From an uncultured Lachnospiraceae bacterium (lineage in GTDB: Bacteria; Bacillota; Clostridia; Lachnospirales; Lachnospiraceae): DNA of 64,000 nucleotides. Made by a program: the position numbers and the translations under genes. The notes under the pieces are model-generated. The model was given only the letters and a program-made list of their open reading frames with translations. It made no database searches and was not told the origin of the DNA. This document shows, one piece after another, positions 1 through 8,250 of the stretch. Numbering within the stretch: position 1 is the stretch's first letter; each line of letters opens with the position of its first letter. Where the stretch lies: assembly GCA_934320845.1 (NCBI GenBank), contig CAKRFU010000004.1, positions 98,423 through 162,422 of the forward strand, written 5' to 3'.

Positions 1-1
1 T

Positions 2-202
2 AAGGTGAATGATAAGGTGAATGATTTACTCGACATTCTTATTGTCAATCCAAACTATACTGTTACTGAACTTGCAAATATATTTAAAGTAAGTAGAAAA
101 ACAATTGCAGCAAGGCTAAAAGAGTTAAAAGAAAAGGGGTTGATTGAAAGAGTGGGATCAGCAAGAAAAGGATATTGGAAAATAAATTCCTCAAGGGAAT
201 AG
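2..202 (+). CDS. C-terminal tail of a winged-helix protein, cut by left edge
   Basis: The frame is open to the left edge, so only the last 66 or so codons are visible. They form a winged helix-turn-helix: segment TVTELANIFKVS, recognition helix RKTIAARLKELKEKG, and a wing ending GYWKINSSRE at the stop codon. In Schlafen-type (AlbA_2) ATP-binding regulators such a module commonly closes the protein, and similar tails occur here at 6577-6828 and near 63558. An internal GTG at 5 could start a free-standing 65-residue protein, but I see no ribosome binding site before it. The family call is inference from the tail alone; the DNA-binding fold is the firmer part. Confidence 0.55.
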   Translation, partial: KVNDKVNDLLDILIVNPNYTVTELANIFKVSRKTIAARLKELKEKGLIERVGSARKGYWKINSSRE

Positions 203-294
203 ATTTCGCTGTTGCAAAATCCAGGGTATAAGGCAACTTCATACACTTTTCAAAAATAATAGCCACGGCGAAAATAATTCAGAATACATAGGTA

Positions 295-323
295 TTGTGA
301 TTGCATCACAAAGATGATAAAAT
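295..323 (+). promoter_or_regulatory. Promoter with palindromic operator for the 362 gene
   Basis: TTGTGA (295-300), 17 bases, then TAAAAT (318-323) make a plausible sigma-A promoter about 40 bases before the 362 start. The -35 is part of a perfect inverted repeat, TTGTGAT-TGC-ATCACAA (295-311), so a repressor bound there would block RNA polymerase. The arms resemble CRP/FNR-type TGTGA half-sites, but the spacing is not canonical. Confidence 0.45.
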
Positions 324-361
324 GATTTGTAAAAATTTATAATTACTAAGGAGCGAGCAGT

Positions 362-874
362 ATGAAAAAGAACAAAATGAAAAATATTTTAAATGTAATA
401 TTGATTTTGATATTATCAATATTTATATTTGAATGTAATGTTTCTGCTAAAGATATTACAACAACAAAATCAAAGATAAATGAAAAAATATATACAGATA
501 CACAGACATATATAGGAAACTGGGCAAAAGTATCATCTGCTAAATTGTTTGCGATGAAAAATGACACATATATTCGGGTTGAAAACTCTGACAAACATTT
601 TATTGTAGAATGTTTTAACTCATCTTTTAAAAGTCTTTGGGCAAAAAAAATCAAGAGAAGTCTTCCAATGTGGGGGGATGTTGCATATGATGGAAAAGAT
701 TTTTTTGTTGTAACTGGTCAAAATAATAATAAAGAGAATAATAAAAAGTCTGTAGTATGTATTACACGTTATAATTCAAAATGGAAAAAAACAGGTGTTA
801 CAAATGTTAAAAAAGGAAAAGAAATCAAAAAATTTACTTTGAATTTTGAAATGAATTTTGACAGGTTTTATTAG
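362..874 (+). CDS. Short secreted protein, probably truncated
   Basis: The 170-residue product has a signal peptide (MKKNKMK, hydrophobic run, cleavage near NVSA-KD), so it is exported. The rest carries the start of a repetitive beta-rich, propeller-like secreted domain with a blade-like stretch LPMWGDVAYDGKDFFVVTGQ. The reading frame stops after what looks like a single blade, whereas repeat proteins of this kind are usually several hundred residues long, so I infer a C-terminal truncation. AAGGAGCGAG gives a good ribosome binding site. The next gene, 52 bases on, encodes another exported protein and may share the transcript. Function unknown. Confidence 0.6.
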   Translation: MKKNKMKNILNVILILILSIFIFECNVSAKDITTTKSKINEKIYTDTQTYIGNWAKVSSAKLFAMKNDTYIRVENSDKHFIVECFNSSFKSLWAKKIKRSLPMWGDVAYDGKDFFVVTGQNNNKENNKKSVVCITRYNSKWKKTGVTNVKKGKEIKKFTLNFEMNFDRFY

Positions 875-926
875 GAATAACAAGGCTATAGGTTAAAACT
901 ATATTTATAAACAATGGAGACAACAA

Positions 927-2810
927 ATGAAAAAATTAAAAATATTATTTTTAACGATTATGTGCATTTTATTTATGAGTACTGCTATATCAAAAGATGC
1001 ATATGCCAAAGAAAAAAGTTATGATAATAAATGTATAAAGGCTGAAAAACAGTATATTTTGCAGGATGGCGGATTGCAATGTGTTTCTGCAAAAACAAAA
1101 TCAAGAAAAGGTTATTCAACTGTTATTTCAGAAAAATTACAAAAACATATTGCATCAGATTTGAAGAAAACATGGGATGATTTCTTGCCGGAATGTAATC
1201 TTGCGAAATATCATATTTCTATGGATAAAATTTTTGAAATTGTATATGCGGTTTTAAATGAAAATTCAAATTATTTTTATGTTGATGTAAGTTACGCATG
1301 GAGTGGTAATGGTAATAGCGAAGTTAACCATGTAGAATTTAGTTACACAGACACTAAAGAAAATGTCAGAGAAAAAATAGCTGCATATAATAAGGCAATA
1401 GCACAGGCTGTTTCAGGTGTAGATCCAGCTTGGTCGGATTTTGAAAAAGCTTTATATCTAAATGATTATCTTGCAGCAAATTGCCGTTATGATGAAACTT
1501 ATTCAAAGTATAGTGCGTATAATGCACTTGTTGAAAAAACAGCAGTATGTCAAGGTTATTCCCTTGCATATCAGACTTTGTTAAATAGAGTTGGAATTAC
1601 TTGTGAGGTCATAGGAAGTGAGTCACTTAATCATGCATGGAATTTAATTGAAATTAATGGTAAGCTTTATCATGTTGATGTTACTTGGAATGATCCGATA
1701 GGAAATCTCCCTGGGAGAGCTGGACACAGATTTTTTATGAAAAGTACAGAATTTATGCGTTCCGAGGAGGGAAATCATCTTGTAAAGGATGACTGGACAT
1801 CTTCTAATGGCTTTGATATTAACAGTGCAAATGATACAAGTTATGATTGTTTTGCAAATGACATGGATACAGCTTTTGTATACATTAATGGAAAATGGTA
1901 TAATTATAATGGTGTAGATAGTATTTCAGAGTATCAATACAGTAACGATAAATTCATTGAAAATAAAACAATTATAACTGTTAATGATGAATGGGGATTT
2001 ATTAATAACAATGGAAATTATACATATTGGCTTGGCAAGCATGTGGGATATACATCATATGATGGAAAGATGTATTATTCTACATCAAATAGTATTTATA
2101 TTTTAAATGTTGAAAATGGAACATCAAAACAGATTTATAAATTAACAGATTATGAGGATAAATATGGTTGTATATGGTCTATTTCAAGTGACGAAAACGG
2201 AACGCTTTATTATTACTGGAAAAAAGGAGAAGATTCTGAACAAAAGAAAACAGCACTCGTTTTAGATAAGAGTGAAAATGTACAGAATAGTTTTAAAAAA
2301 TGTTATAATATATGTTTTGATGGAAATGAAGATGATATTACAAGTGACATAATGTCAGATATGCAGTGCTTAACGGATACAAGTTATGAACTTTCACAAA
2401 ATAAATTTACAAAAAACGGCTATGTATTTACAGGATGGAATACTAGAGCAGATGGTACAGGTGTGTCATATTCAGAGAAAGAATCAATAGAAAATCTGAT
2501 TGATGAAAATTACGGTACTATAATATTATATGCGCAATGGAAACTGAAAGAAGTTGCTAAGCCGGAAGAAACAGCTAAGCCTAAAAATTACAAAACTACT
2601 AAAAAAATTAAAAAAGGAAAGAACGTAACTGTAAAAATCCCCGATAATACTGAAAAAACTGTATGGAAAATAGTTTCAGGAAAGAAATACATAAAGATTA
2701 TTAAGAGTACAAAATTTACCATTTCAATAAAGGGAATAAAAAAAGGAACTGCTATTATACAAGGTACAGCAAAAAATAAAGTATTGCGATGTACAATAAA
2801 AGTATCATGA
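927..2810 (+). CDS. Secreted transglutaminase-like protein with repeat and Ig-like domains
   Basis: This 627-residue exported protein has a signal peptide over residues 1-27 (cleavage near AYA-KE). A transglutaminase-like (papain-fold) domain covers roughly 135-270, with a full catalytic triad: Cys208 in AVCQGYS, His236 in NHAWN and Asp251 in VDVTWND. Residues about 490-540 match a Listeria-Bacteroides repeat (FTGWNTRADGTG, then ILYAQW). The last 75 residues are a lysine-rich Ig-like (Big2-type) module that often anchors proteins to the wall. It probably cuts or crosslinks peptides at the cell surface; the substrate cannot be told. A GGAGA site precedes the ATG. No clear terminator follows. 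Confidence 0.8.
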   Translation: MKKLKILFLTIMCILFMSTAISKDAYAKEKSYDNKCIKAEKQYILQDGGLQCVSAKTKSRKGYSTVISEKLQKHIASDLKKTWDDFLPECNLAKYHISMDKIFEIVYAVLNENSNYFYVDVSYAWSGNGNSEVNHVEFSYTDTKENVREKIAAYNKAIAQAVSGVDPAWSDFEKALYLNDYLAANCRYDETYSKYSAYNALVEKTAVCQGYSLAYQTLLNRVGITCEVIGSESLNHAWNLIEINGKLYHVDVTWNDPIGNLPGRAGHRFFMKSTEFMRSEEGNHLVKDDWTSSNGFDINSANDTSYDCFANDMDTAFVYINGKWYNYNGVDSISEYQYSNDKFIENKTIITVNDEWGFINNNGNYTYWLGKHVGYTSYDGKMYYSTSNSIYILNVENGTSKQIYKLTDYEDKYGCIWSISSDENGTLYYYWKKGEDSEQKKTALVLDKSENVQNSFKKCYNICFDGNEDDITSDIMSDMQCLTDTSYELSQNKFTKNGYVFTGWNTRADGTGVSYSEKESIENLIDENYGTIILYAQWKLKEVAKPEETAKPKNYKTTKKIKKGKNVTVKIPDNTEKTVWKIVSGKKYIKIIKSTKFTISIKGIKKGTAIIQGTAKNKVLRCTIKVS

Positions 2811-2839
2811 CATATGGTGAAATTCCGTCAGAAACATTC

Positions 2840-2868
2840 TTGCAATAACTTTCTTCATAATGTATAAT
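2840..2868 (+). promoter_or_regulatory. thrC promoter
   Basis: TTGCAA (2840-2845), a 17-base spacer and TATAAT (2863-2868) lie about 75 bases before the thrC start. I see no T-box stem or threonine attenuator in the short leader. Confidence 0.65.
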
Positions 2869-2943
2869 GTAACATTAAAAGACAAAAAGATAATTATTTA
2901 ATGACTGTACTATAAAATATGGTGCGGCGGAATGGAGGAAATA

Positions 2944-4431
2944 ATGGAACTTATGTATCAGAGCACTCGAAGCGAGGGAACAAAGGTTACAGCATCTCAG
3001 GCTATTTTGAAAGGTCTTGCAGATGACGGAGGTCTTTTTGTACCTGTCAGTATCCCAAAACTTGATATTTCTTTAGAGGAAATTTCTAAAATGACATATC
3101 AGGAGACAGCATATGAAGTTATGAAACTGTTTTTCACAGACTTTACCGAAGCTGAATTAAAGACTTGCATTGAGAGGGCATATGATTCAAAGTTTGACAC
3201 GAAAGAGATTGCTCCGCTTGTGAAAAAATCAGATGCATATTATCTTGAGTTATTCCACGGTGCAACAATTGCTTTTAAAGATATGGCTCTTTCTATACTG
3301 CCTCACCTTCTTACTACATCAGCTAAGAAAAATAATATTAAGAATGAGATTGTTATTCTTACAGCCACATCAGGAGATACAGGAAAGGCTGCACTTGCGG
3401 GATTTGCAGATGTTGAGGGGACAAGTATCATCGTATTTTATCCTAAAAACGGTGTAAGTAAGATTCAGGAACGCCAAATGGTTACACAGAAGGGTGCAAA
3501 CACAAAAGTTGTCGGCATTACAGGAAATTTTGATGATGCACAGAGTGGCGTTAAAGCTATGTTTAATAATAAAGAACTTGCAAAAGTTATGGACGAGCAT
3601 GGATATCAGTTTTCATCTGCAAACTCAATTAATATCGGCCGTCTTGTACCACAGGTTGTTTACTATGTTTATTCATATACAAGACTTCTTGCAAATGGAG
3701 ATATTAAAGCTGGAGAGAAGGTAAACTTTGTAGTGCCTACAGGAAACTTTGGAAATATCCTTGCAGCTTTCTATGCTAAAAATATGGGTGTTCCGGTTGG
3801 AAAACTTATCTGTGCTTCAAATGAAAATAAGGTTCTTTACGATTTCTTTGAGACAGGTGTTTACGACAGAAACCGTGAGTTTATCCTTACTTCATCACCA
3901 TCTATGGATATCCTTATTTCAAGCAATCTTGAAAGACTTATATTCAGAATTGCAGGAGATGATGCTAAGAAAACAGCAGATATGATGGACGCACTTAAAA
4001 CAACAGGTAAATATACTATTACAGATGATATGAAAGCAAAACTTGCTGATTTCACAGGAGGATGGGCAAGCGAGGAAGACACAGCCAAAGAGATAAAGAG
4101 AGTTTACGATGAGACAGGTTACGTTATGGATACTCATACGGCAGTTGCTTCTTCTGTATATCATATATATAAAGAGAATACAAACGACGATACAAAGACT
4201 ATTATCGCATCGACAGCAAGTCCATACAAATTTGGTACAAGCGTAATGAGTGCCATCGATAAGAAGTATGAGGGCATGGATGATTTTGCTCTTATCGATG
4301 AACTTTGCAAGACATCAGGAGTTAAGATTCCAAATGCTGTAGAGGAAATTCGTACAGCACCTGTTCTTCATGATACAGTATGCGAGACAGAGGATATGCA
4401 GAAGACAGTTGAAAAAATTCTTGGATTATAA
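2944..4431 (+). CDS. thrC: Threonine synthase
   Basis: The enzyme converts O-phosphohomoserine to threonine with pyridoxal phosphate, the last step of threonine synthesis. The 495-residue protein has the N-terminal LADDGGLFVP signature, the PLP lysine Lys112 in HGATIAFKDMA, the TATSGDTGKAALAGF loop and the PTGNFGNILAAFYAK phosphate-binding loop. I chose the ATG at 2944 because GGAGG (2934-2938) lies five bases before it; the upstream in-frame ATG at 2932 overlaps that site. The gene is monocistronic, with its own promoter and no homoserine genes next to it. Confidence 0.95.
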   Translation: MELMYQSTRSEGTKVTASQAILKGLADDGGLFVPVSIPKLDISLEEISKMTYQETAYEVMKLFFTDFTEAELKTCIERAYDSKFDTKEIAPLVKKSDAYYLELFHGATIAFKDMALSILPHLLTTSAKKNNIKNEIVILTATSGDTGKAALAGFADVEGTSIIVFYPKNGVSKIQERQMVTQKGANTKVVGITGNFDDAQSGVKAMFNNKELAKVMDEHGYQFSSANSINIGRLVPQVVYYVYSYTRLLANGDIKAGEKVNFVVPTGNFGNILAAFYAKNMGVPVGKLICASNENKVLYDFFETGVYDRNREFILTSSPSMDILISSNLERLIFRIAGDDAKKTADMMDALKTTGKYTITDDMKAKLADFTGGWASEEDTAKEIKRVYDETGYVMDTHTAVASSVYHIYKENTNDDTKTIIASTASPYKFGTSVMSAIDKKYEGMDDFALIDELCKTSGVKIPNAVEEIRTAPVLHDTVCETEDMQKTVEKILGL

Positions 4432-4463
4432 AATTTAAAAATATAATTCTTCAAAAACAGTAC

Positions 4464-4492
4464 TTGCAAACTGAAAATTATTATGATATAGT
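4464..4492 (+). promoter_or_regulatory. rpsB-tsf promoter
   Basis: TTGCAA (4464-4469), 17 bases, TATAGT (4487-4492), with a TGA just before the -10. It would start a transcript with a leader of about 150 bases ahead of rpsB. Confidence 0.55.
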
Positions 4493-4650
4493 AGGTATGT
4501 TGTGTGCATTGTCGCATGACATACCTATTAAATTATTAATCTATTAATCACATATGCGGATTTCGTATCGGTGCCTTGACATAGTAACGCCATGTCAAAG
4601 GTCTTATGTTTGGAAGCATATGGAAGAAGAAAAACCATGGAGGTACAATT
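4493..4650 (+). ncRNA. Structured rpsB leader, candidate autoregulatory RNA
   Basis: Between promoter and rpsB lie two hairpins: AGGTATGT/ACATACCT (4493-4500 with 4519-4526) and TTGACAT/ATGTCAA (4576-4582 with 4592-4598), the second extended by CC/GG pairs across a bulge. Ribosomal protein operons are commonly controlled by leader RNAs that bind a product of the operon, and S2 is a known autoregulator in other bacteria. No run of T follows either hairpin, so control would be at translation rather than termination. The regulatory role is inference. Confidence 0.4.
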
Positions 4651-5373
4651 ATGAGCGTTATTTCAATGAAACAGTTACTTGAAGCAGGTGTTCACTTTGG
4701 ACATCAGACAAGAAGATGGAACCCTAAAATGGCTGAGTACATCTACACAGAGCGTAATGGTATTTATATCATCGACTTACAGAAATCTGTAGGTAAAGTA
4801 GATGAAGCTTACAATGCAGTTAAAGACATCGTTGCAAATGGTGGTTCTATCCTCTTCGTAGGAACAAAGAAACAGGCACAGGATTCTATCAAGACAGAAG
4901 CTGAGCGTTGCGGAATGTATTTCGTAAACGAGAGATGGCTTGGTGGTATGCTTACAAACTTCAAGACAATCCAGACTCGTATCAAGAGATTAAAAGAAAT
5001 CGAGACAATGTCTGAAGATGGTACATTTGATGTTCTTCCTAAGAAGGAAGTTATCCTTATCAAAAAAGAGTGGGAGAAACTTGAGAAGAACCTTGGCGGT
5101 ATCAAAGATATGAAGAAACTCCCAGATGCTATCTTTGTTGTAGATCCAAAGAAAGAAAGAATCTGTATTCAGGAAGCACATACACTTGGTATTCCTCTTA
5201 TCGGTATTGCAGATACAAACTGTGATCCTGAAGAACTTGACTATGTTATCCCAGGTAACGATGATGCTATCAGAGCCGTTAAACTTATCGTTTCTAAGAT
5301 GGCTGATGCTGTTATCGAAGCAAACCAGGGTGAGTCTATGGCAGAAGAAACAGCTGAGGAAGCTGACGCATAA
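4651..5373 (+). CDS. rpsB: 30S ribosomal protein S2
   Basis: The 240-residue S2 protein of the small ribosomal subunit is recognised from [20 protein letters not shown] at the N-terminus, [26 protein letters not shown] and the [13 protein letters not shown] motif. The start at 4651 follows GGAGG by normal spacing and gives the expected MSVISMKQ; an in-frame ATG at 4606 would add 15 residues not seen in S2. The acidic tail EETAEEADA is usual for clostridial S2. It forms the conserved rpsB-tsf pair, 26 bases before tsf. Codon choice (CGT for arginine, C-ending isoleucine) fits a highly expressed gene. Confidence 0.98.
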   Translation: MSVISMKQLLEAGVHFGHQTRRWNPKMAEYIYTERNGIYIIDLQKSVGKVDEAYNAVKDIVANGGSILFVGTKKQAQDSIKTEAERCGMYFVNERWLGGMLTNFKTIQTRIKRLKEIETMSEDGTFDVLPKKEVILIKKEWEKLEKNLGGIKDMKKLPDAIFVVDPKKERICIQEAHTLGIPLIGIADTNCDPEELDYVIPGNDDAIRAVKLIVSKMADAVIEANQGESMAEETAEEADA

Positions 5374-5399
5374 TCAATTTTAAATAGGAGGATTCTAAA

Positions 5400-6332
5400 A
5401 TGGCAATTACAGCTAAACAGGTTAAAGAGTTAAGAGAAATGACTGGTGCCGGAATGATGGATTGTAAGAAAGCACTTGGTCAGACTGATGGTGATATGGA
5501 CAAGGCAGTTGAATGGCTTAGAGAGAATGGTCTTGCTAAGGCTGCTAAAAAATCTGGTCGTATTGCTGCAGAAGGTATTGTTGCAGTTGATGTTTCAGAA
5601 GATGGAAAGACAGCTTCTATCGTAGAAGTTAACTCTGAGACAGACTTCGTAGCTAAGAATGAAAAATTCCAGGATTATGTTGCAGAAGTTGCAGCTCAGG
5701 CTAAGACAACATCAGCAGCAGATATCGACGCTTTCCTTGCTGAGCCTTGGGCACTTGATACAAGTGTGACAGTAGATGAGAAGCTTAAAGCTATGATCGC
5801 TGTTATCGGTGAGAATATGAACATTCGTCGTTTCGCTAAGATTGAGACAGAAGGAACAGTTGTTTCTTACATCCATGCTGGTGGAAAGATTGGTGTTTTA
5901 GTTGAAGCTGACACTGACAATGCATCAGATGCAGTTAAAGAGTGCTTAAAGAATGTAGCTATGCAGATTGCTGCATTAAATCCAAAGTATCTTTCATCTG
6001 ATGATGTAGATGCTGAGTATAAAGAGCATGAGAAAGAAATTCTTCTTGCACAGGCTAAGAATGATCCTAAGAATGCTAACAAGCCTGACGAAATCATTGA
6101 GAAGATGATTACAGGACGTCTTAACAAAGAGCTTAAAGAAGTTTGTCTTCTTGAGCAGGAATATGTTAAAGCTGAAAACAAAGAAAATGTTAAGAAGTAT
6201 GTAGAGAGCGTTGCTAAGGCTGAGGGCGTAAGCATCAACCTTAAGAGTTTTGTTCGTTTTGAGACTGGCGAAGGTCTTGAGAAGAAAGAAGAGGACTTTG
6301 CAGCAGAAGTTGCAGCTCAAATGGGCAACTAA
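5400..6332 (+). CDS. tsf: Elongation factor Ts
   Basis: EF-Ts is the guanine nucleotide exchange factor that recycles EF-Tu. The 310-residue protein starts with the UBA-like domain containing ELREMTGAGMMDCKKAL and has the core SETDFVAKNEKF motif that contacts EF-Tu. A TAGGAGG site lies eight bases before the ATG. Downstream sits a strong terminator, so rpsB-tsf form a closed two-gene unit. pyrH and frr, which often follow in Bacillota, are not here. Confidence 0.98.
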   Translation: MAITAKQVKELREMTGAGMMDCKKALGQTDGDMDKAVEWLRENGLAKAAKKSGRIAAEGIVAVDVSEDGKTASIVEVNSETDFVAKNEKFQDYVAEVAAQAKTTSAADIDAFLAEPWALDTSVTVDEKLKAMIAVIGENMNIRRFAKIETEGTVVSYIHAGGKIGVLVEADTDNASDAVKECLKNVAMQIAALNPKYLSSDDVDAEYKEHEKEILLAQAKNDPKNANKPDEIIEKMITGRLNKELKEVCLLEQEYVKAENKENVKKYVESVAKAEGVSINLKSFVRFETGEGLEKKEEDFAAEVAAQMGN

Positions 6333-6365
6333 TCTCATATTTTGAATATATTTTTTGAAAAATCA

Positions 6366-6411
6366 AACCCTATAGGTATTAGAAAGTTCTGATACTTATA
6401 GGGTTCTTTCT
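6366..6411 (+). terminator. rpsB-tsf terminator
   Basis: AACCCTATAGGTAT (6366-6379) pairs with ATACTTATAGGGTT (6392-6405) with one mismatch, around a 12-base loop, followed by CTTTCTT. Confidence 0.85.
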
Positions 6412-6466
6412 TAATTATTATTTTCAATTAATTTATATGTATATCTTAGAAAAGGAGAGATTTCGT

Positions 6467-6828
6467 ATGGATTTAAGTACATTGCAATCTGTTTTAACTA
6501 TAGGAGAAACCATAGCTGTAGAATTTAAACGTTGTGGTAATGGAATTGAATCAGATACCTATGAAACTGTAAAAATTTGACTAAAAGTGAGACCAATGAG
6601 ACTAAAATTATTTCACAAATAAATTTGACTGAAGATGAACGAAAACTTATATTATTGATTCAAAAAGAACCATCAATAACCCAAAAGAAAATACATGACA
6701 AAACACAGATTCCACTTGGTACGATAAAACGACTTTTACCTAAATTACAGAAAAATGGCATAATAAAAAGAATTGGAAATAATCGTTCCGGAAAATGGAT
6801 TATTACTGTTGATTTTAATGATTTATAG
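6467..6828 (+). pseudogene. Gutted AlbA_2 (Schlafen-type) regulator
   Basis: Two pieces of one gene lie in different frames. The first 37 codons (6467-6580) begin after an AAAGGAGAG site and read like the start of an AlbA_2 domain: short helix, TIGETIAVEFKRCGNG, then YETVKI just where intact proteins continue with an ETVCAF-like segment. The second piece (6577-6828) is a winged-helix domain ending in GKWIITVDFNDL, the usual C-terminus of such proteins. Everything between, expected to be about 1 kb including the ATP-binding region, is missing, and the junction near 6575 shifts frame. The 83-residue remnant could still bind DNA if translated from the TTG at 6577, but no ribosome binding site supports that. 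Confidence 0.75.
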
Positions 6829-6875
6829 TAGTACATCTTGAACTATCAGAATTTTAAGTATAAACGAGGACAAGA

Positions 6876-8033
6876 ATGAATAAAACGACATTTAAGAATT
6901 ATCAAAATGAAATCGTAAAACTCAGGCGATATTTTCACGCACACCCGGAACTCAGCCTAAAAGAATATTCAACTGCTGACTATATTGAAAAATATCTTAA
7001 TGAAAACGGTATTGTGACAAAAAGGGTAGGAGAGTGCGGCATTACTGCTGTGTTATACTCTGACAATCCAGATGCAAAAGTTGTTGCAGTGCGGGCAGAA
7101 ATGGATGCGATAGCTGTTAAAGAGGAAAATGAAATTGAATACAAAAGTCTGAATAATGGAGTATCACACGCTTGCGGTCATGATGCAATCATGGCGTGCA
7201 CACTTGTACTTGCAAAAATATGCAATGAAAATAAATCTGAATTAAAGAATACAATAAAGTTTATTTTCCAGCCCGCAGAAGAAAATGGAGAGGGAACAGA
7301 CATAATGCTTAATGGTGGCGTTATGAATTCACCAGATGTTGACTATTTTCTTATGTTTCATTTTGTAAATGATGCTGCTTATGGAATGGAAGTCCAATAT
7401 GGCTCAGCCTCCGCAGCAATAGGGAAAATGGAAGTAACCGTAAAAGGTAAGTCTGCACACTGGTGTAACTCAGACAAGGGTATCGATGCGATTGTTGCAT
7501 CAAGTGAATTTATATTAAAATTAAATGAATTAAACAGTACCTACATCTCAGACCTTCCTTTTATAACAGGTATAGGAACGATAAACGGCGGCTCAGCGAA
7601 AAATGTTATCGCATCAGATGTTTATATGGAAGGAACATTGAGAGCATCAAAAACGGAAGACTATCATAAGTTATATAACATTATCTTTGACATTGCATCG
7701 AATATTGAAGAAAAATACAATGTAAAAATTGAAATGGACATAACAAAAGAACCGATACCACCTATAATAAATGATAAATATCTTGTAGACACTGCGCTTC
7801 AATATGGAAATGAAATATGGGGTAAAAACTGTAGACTTGTAGACAAACACTTTTTATCCGGTGACAGTGCAGCATATTATTTTGATTATGCAAAGGGACT
7901 CTTTATTGTCTTTACGGCAGAAATTGAAAGTGAAACAAACTATCCGATACATAATGGGCGATTTAACATGGATGAAAGCAGATATTATGATGTAATAAAA
8001 ACACTTTATTCATTGATTGAAACAATAAAATAA
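6876..8033 (+). CDS. M20-family amidohydrolase (hippurate hydrolase type)
   Basis: This 385-residue cytoplasmic metallopeptidase of the M20D type hydrolyses N-acyl amino acids or small amides. Visible parts are RRYFHAHPELSLKEYST, HACGHDA, QPAEENGEG and a C-terminal HNGRFN, which supply the usual Cys, His and Glu metal ligands. Some positions differ from the consensus: RAEMDAIAV for RADMDALP, and HACGHDAIM where HACGHDAH is usual. The dimerisation (lid) domain lies in residues 185-300. Substrate cannot be read from sequence. A weak GAGGA site precedes the ATG; the gene stands alone. Confidence 0.85.
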   Translation: MNKTTFKNYQNEIVKLRRYFHAHPELSLKEYSTADYIEKYLNENGIVTKRVGECGITAVLYSDNPDAKVVAVRAEMDAIAVKEENEIEYKSLNNGVSHACGHDAIMACTLVLAKICNENKSELKNTIKFIFQPAEENGEGTDIMLNGGVMNSPDVDYFLMFHFVNDAAYGMEVQYGSASAAIGKMEVTVKGKSAHWCNSDKGIDAIVASSEFILKLNELNSTYISDLPFITGIGTINGGSAKNVIASDVYMEGTLRASKTEDYHKLYNIIFDIASNIEEKYNVKIEMDITKEPIPPIINDKYLVDTALQYGNEIWGKNCRLVDKHFLSGDSAAYYFDYAKGLFIVFTAEIESETNYPIHNGRFNMDESRYYDVIKTLYSLIETIK

Positions 8034-8093
8034 AAATAACTGCCATATAAAAACGGTATTAAATAATCTATCATTAAATATACAATTAAACAG

Positions 8094-8235
8094 AAAAAAC
8101 AGATATAGTATTTTCAGCGAAGAACGTTAGAACATCGTCAGTACTTAAGGTGTGTATTTGACACCTTTATGTACTGCTGCGATGTTCTCCGAGGCGAGAG
8201 CCGTTTCTGAGTCGGAAATACTATATCTGTTTTTT
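8094..8235. repeat. 142-bp element with 20-bp perfect terminal inverted repeats
   Basis: AAAAAACAGATATAGTATTT (8094-8113) is an exact reverse complement of 8216-8235. Inside are a long imperfect hairpin, 8130-8187, with three perfect blocks (GAACATCG/CGATGTTC, CAGTAC/GTACTG, AAGGTGT/ACACCTT), and a smaller hairpin, 8189-8215, in which CCGA/TCGG encloses GGC-GAGA-GCC. Both outer arms end in six T on the outgoing strand, so it can terminate transcription from the amidohydrolase (+) and from the methionine gene (-), which converge here. It could be a bidirectional terminator, a folded RNA, or a small palindromic mobile element; sequence alone does not decide. Confidence 0.7.
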
Positions 8236-8250
8236 CGTCAAGTAAATAGG

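Noticed and set aside
5867-6238. Long antisense frame inside tsf
   Set aside because: It lies wholly within a strongly coded gene, has no ribosome binding site, and its composition mirrors tsf codons.
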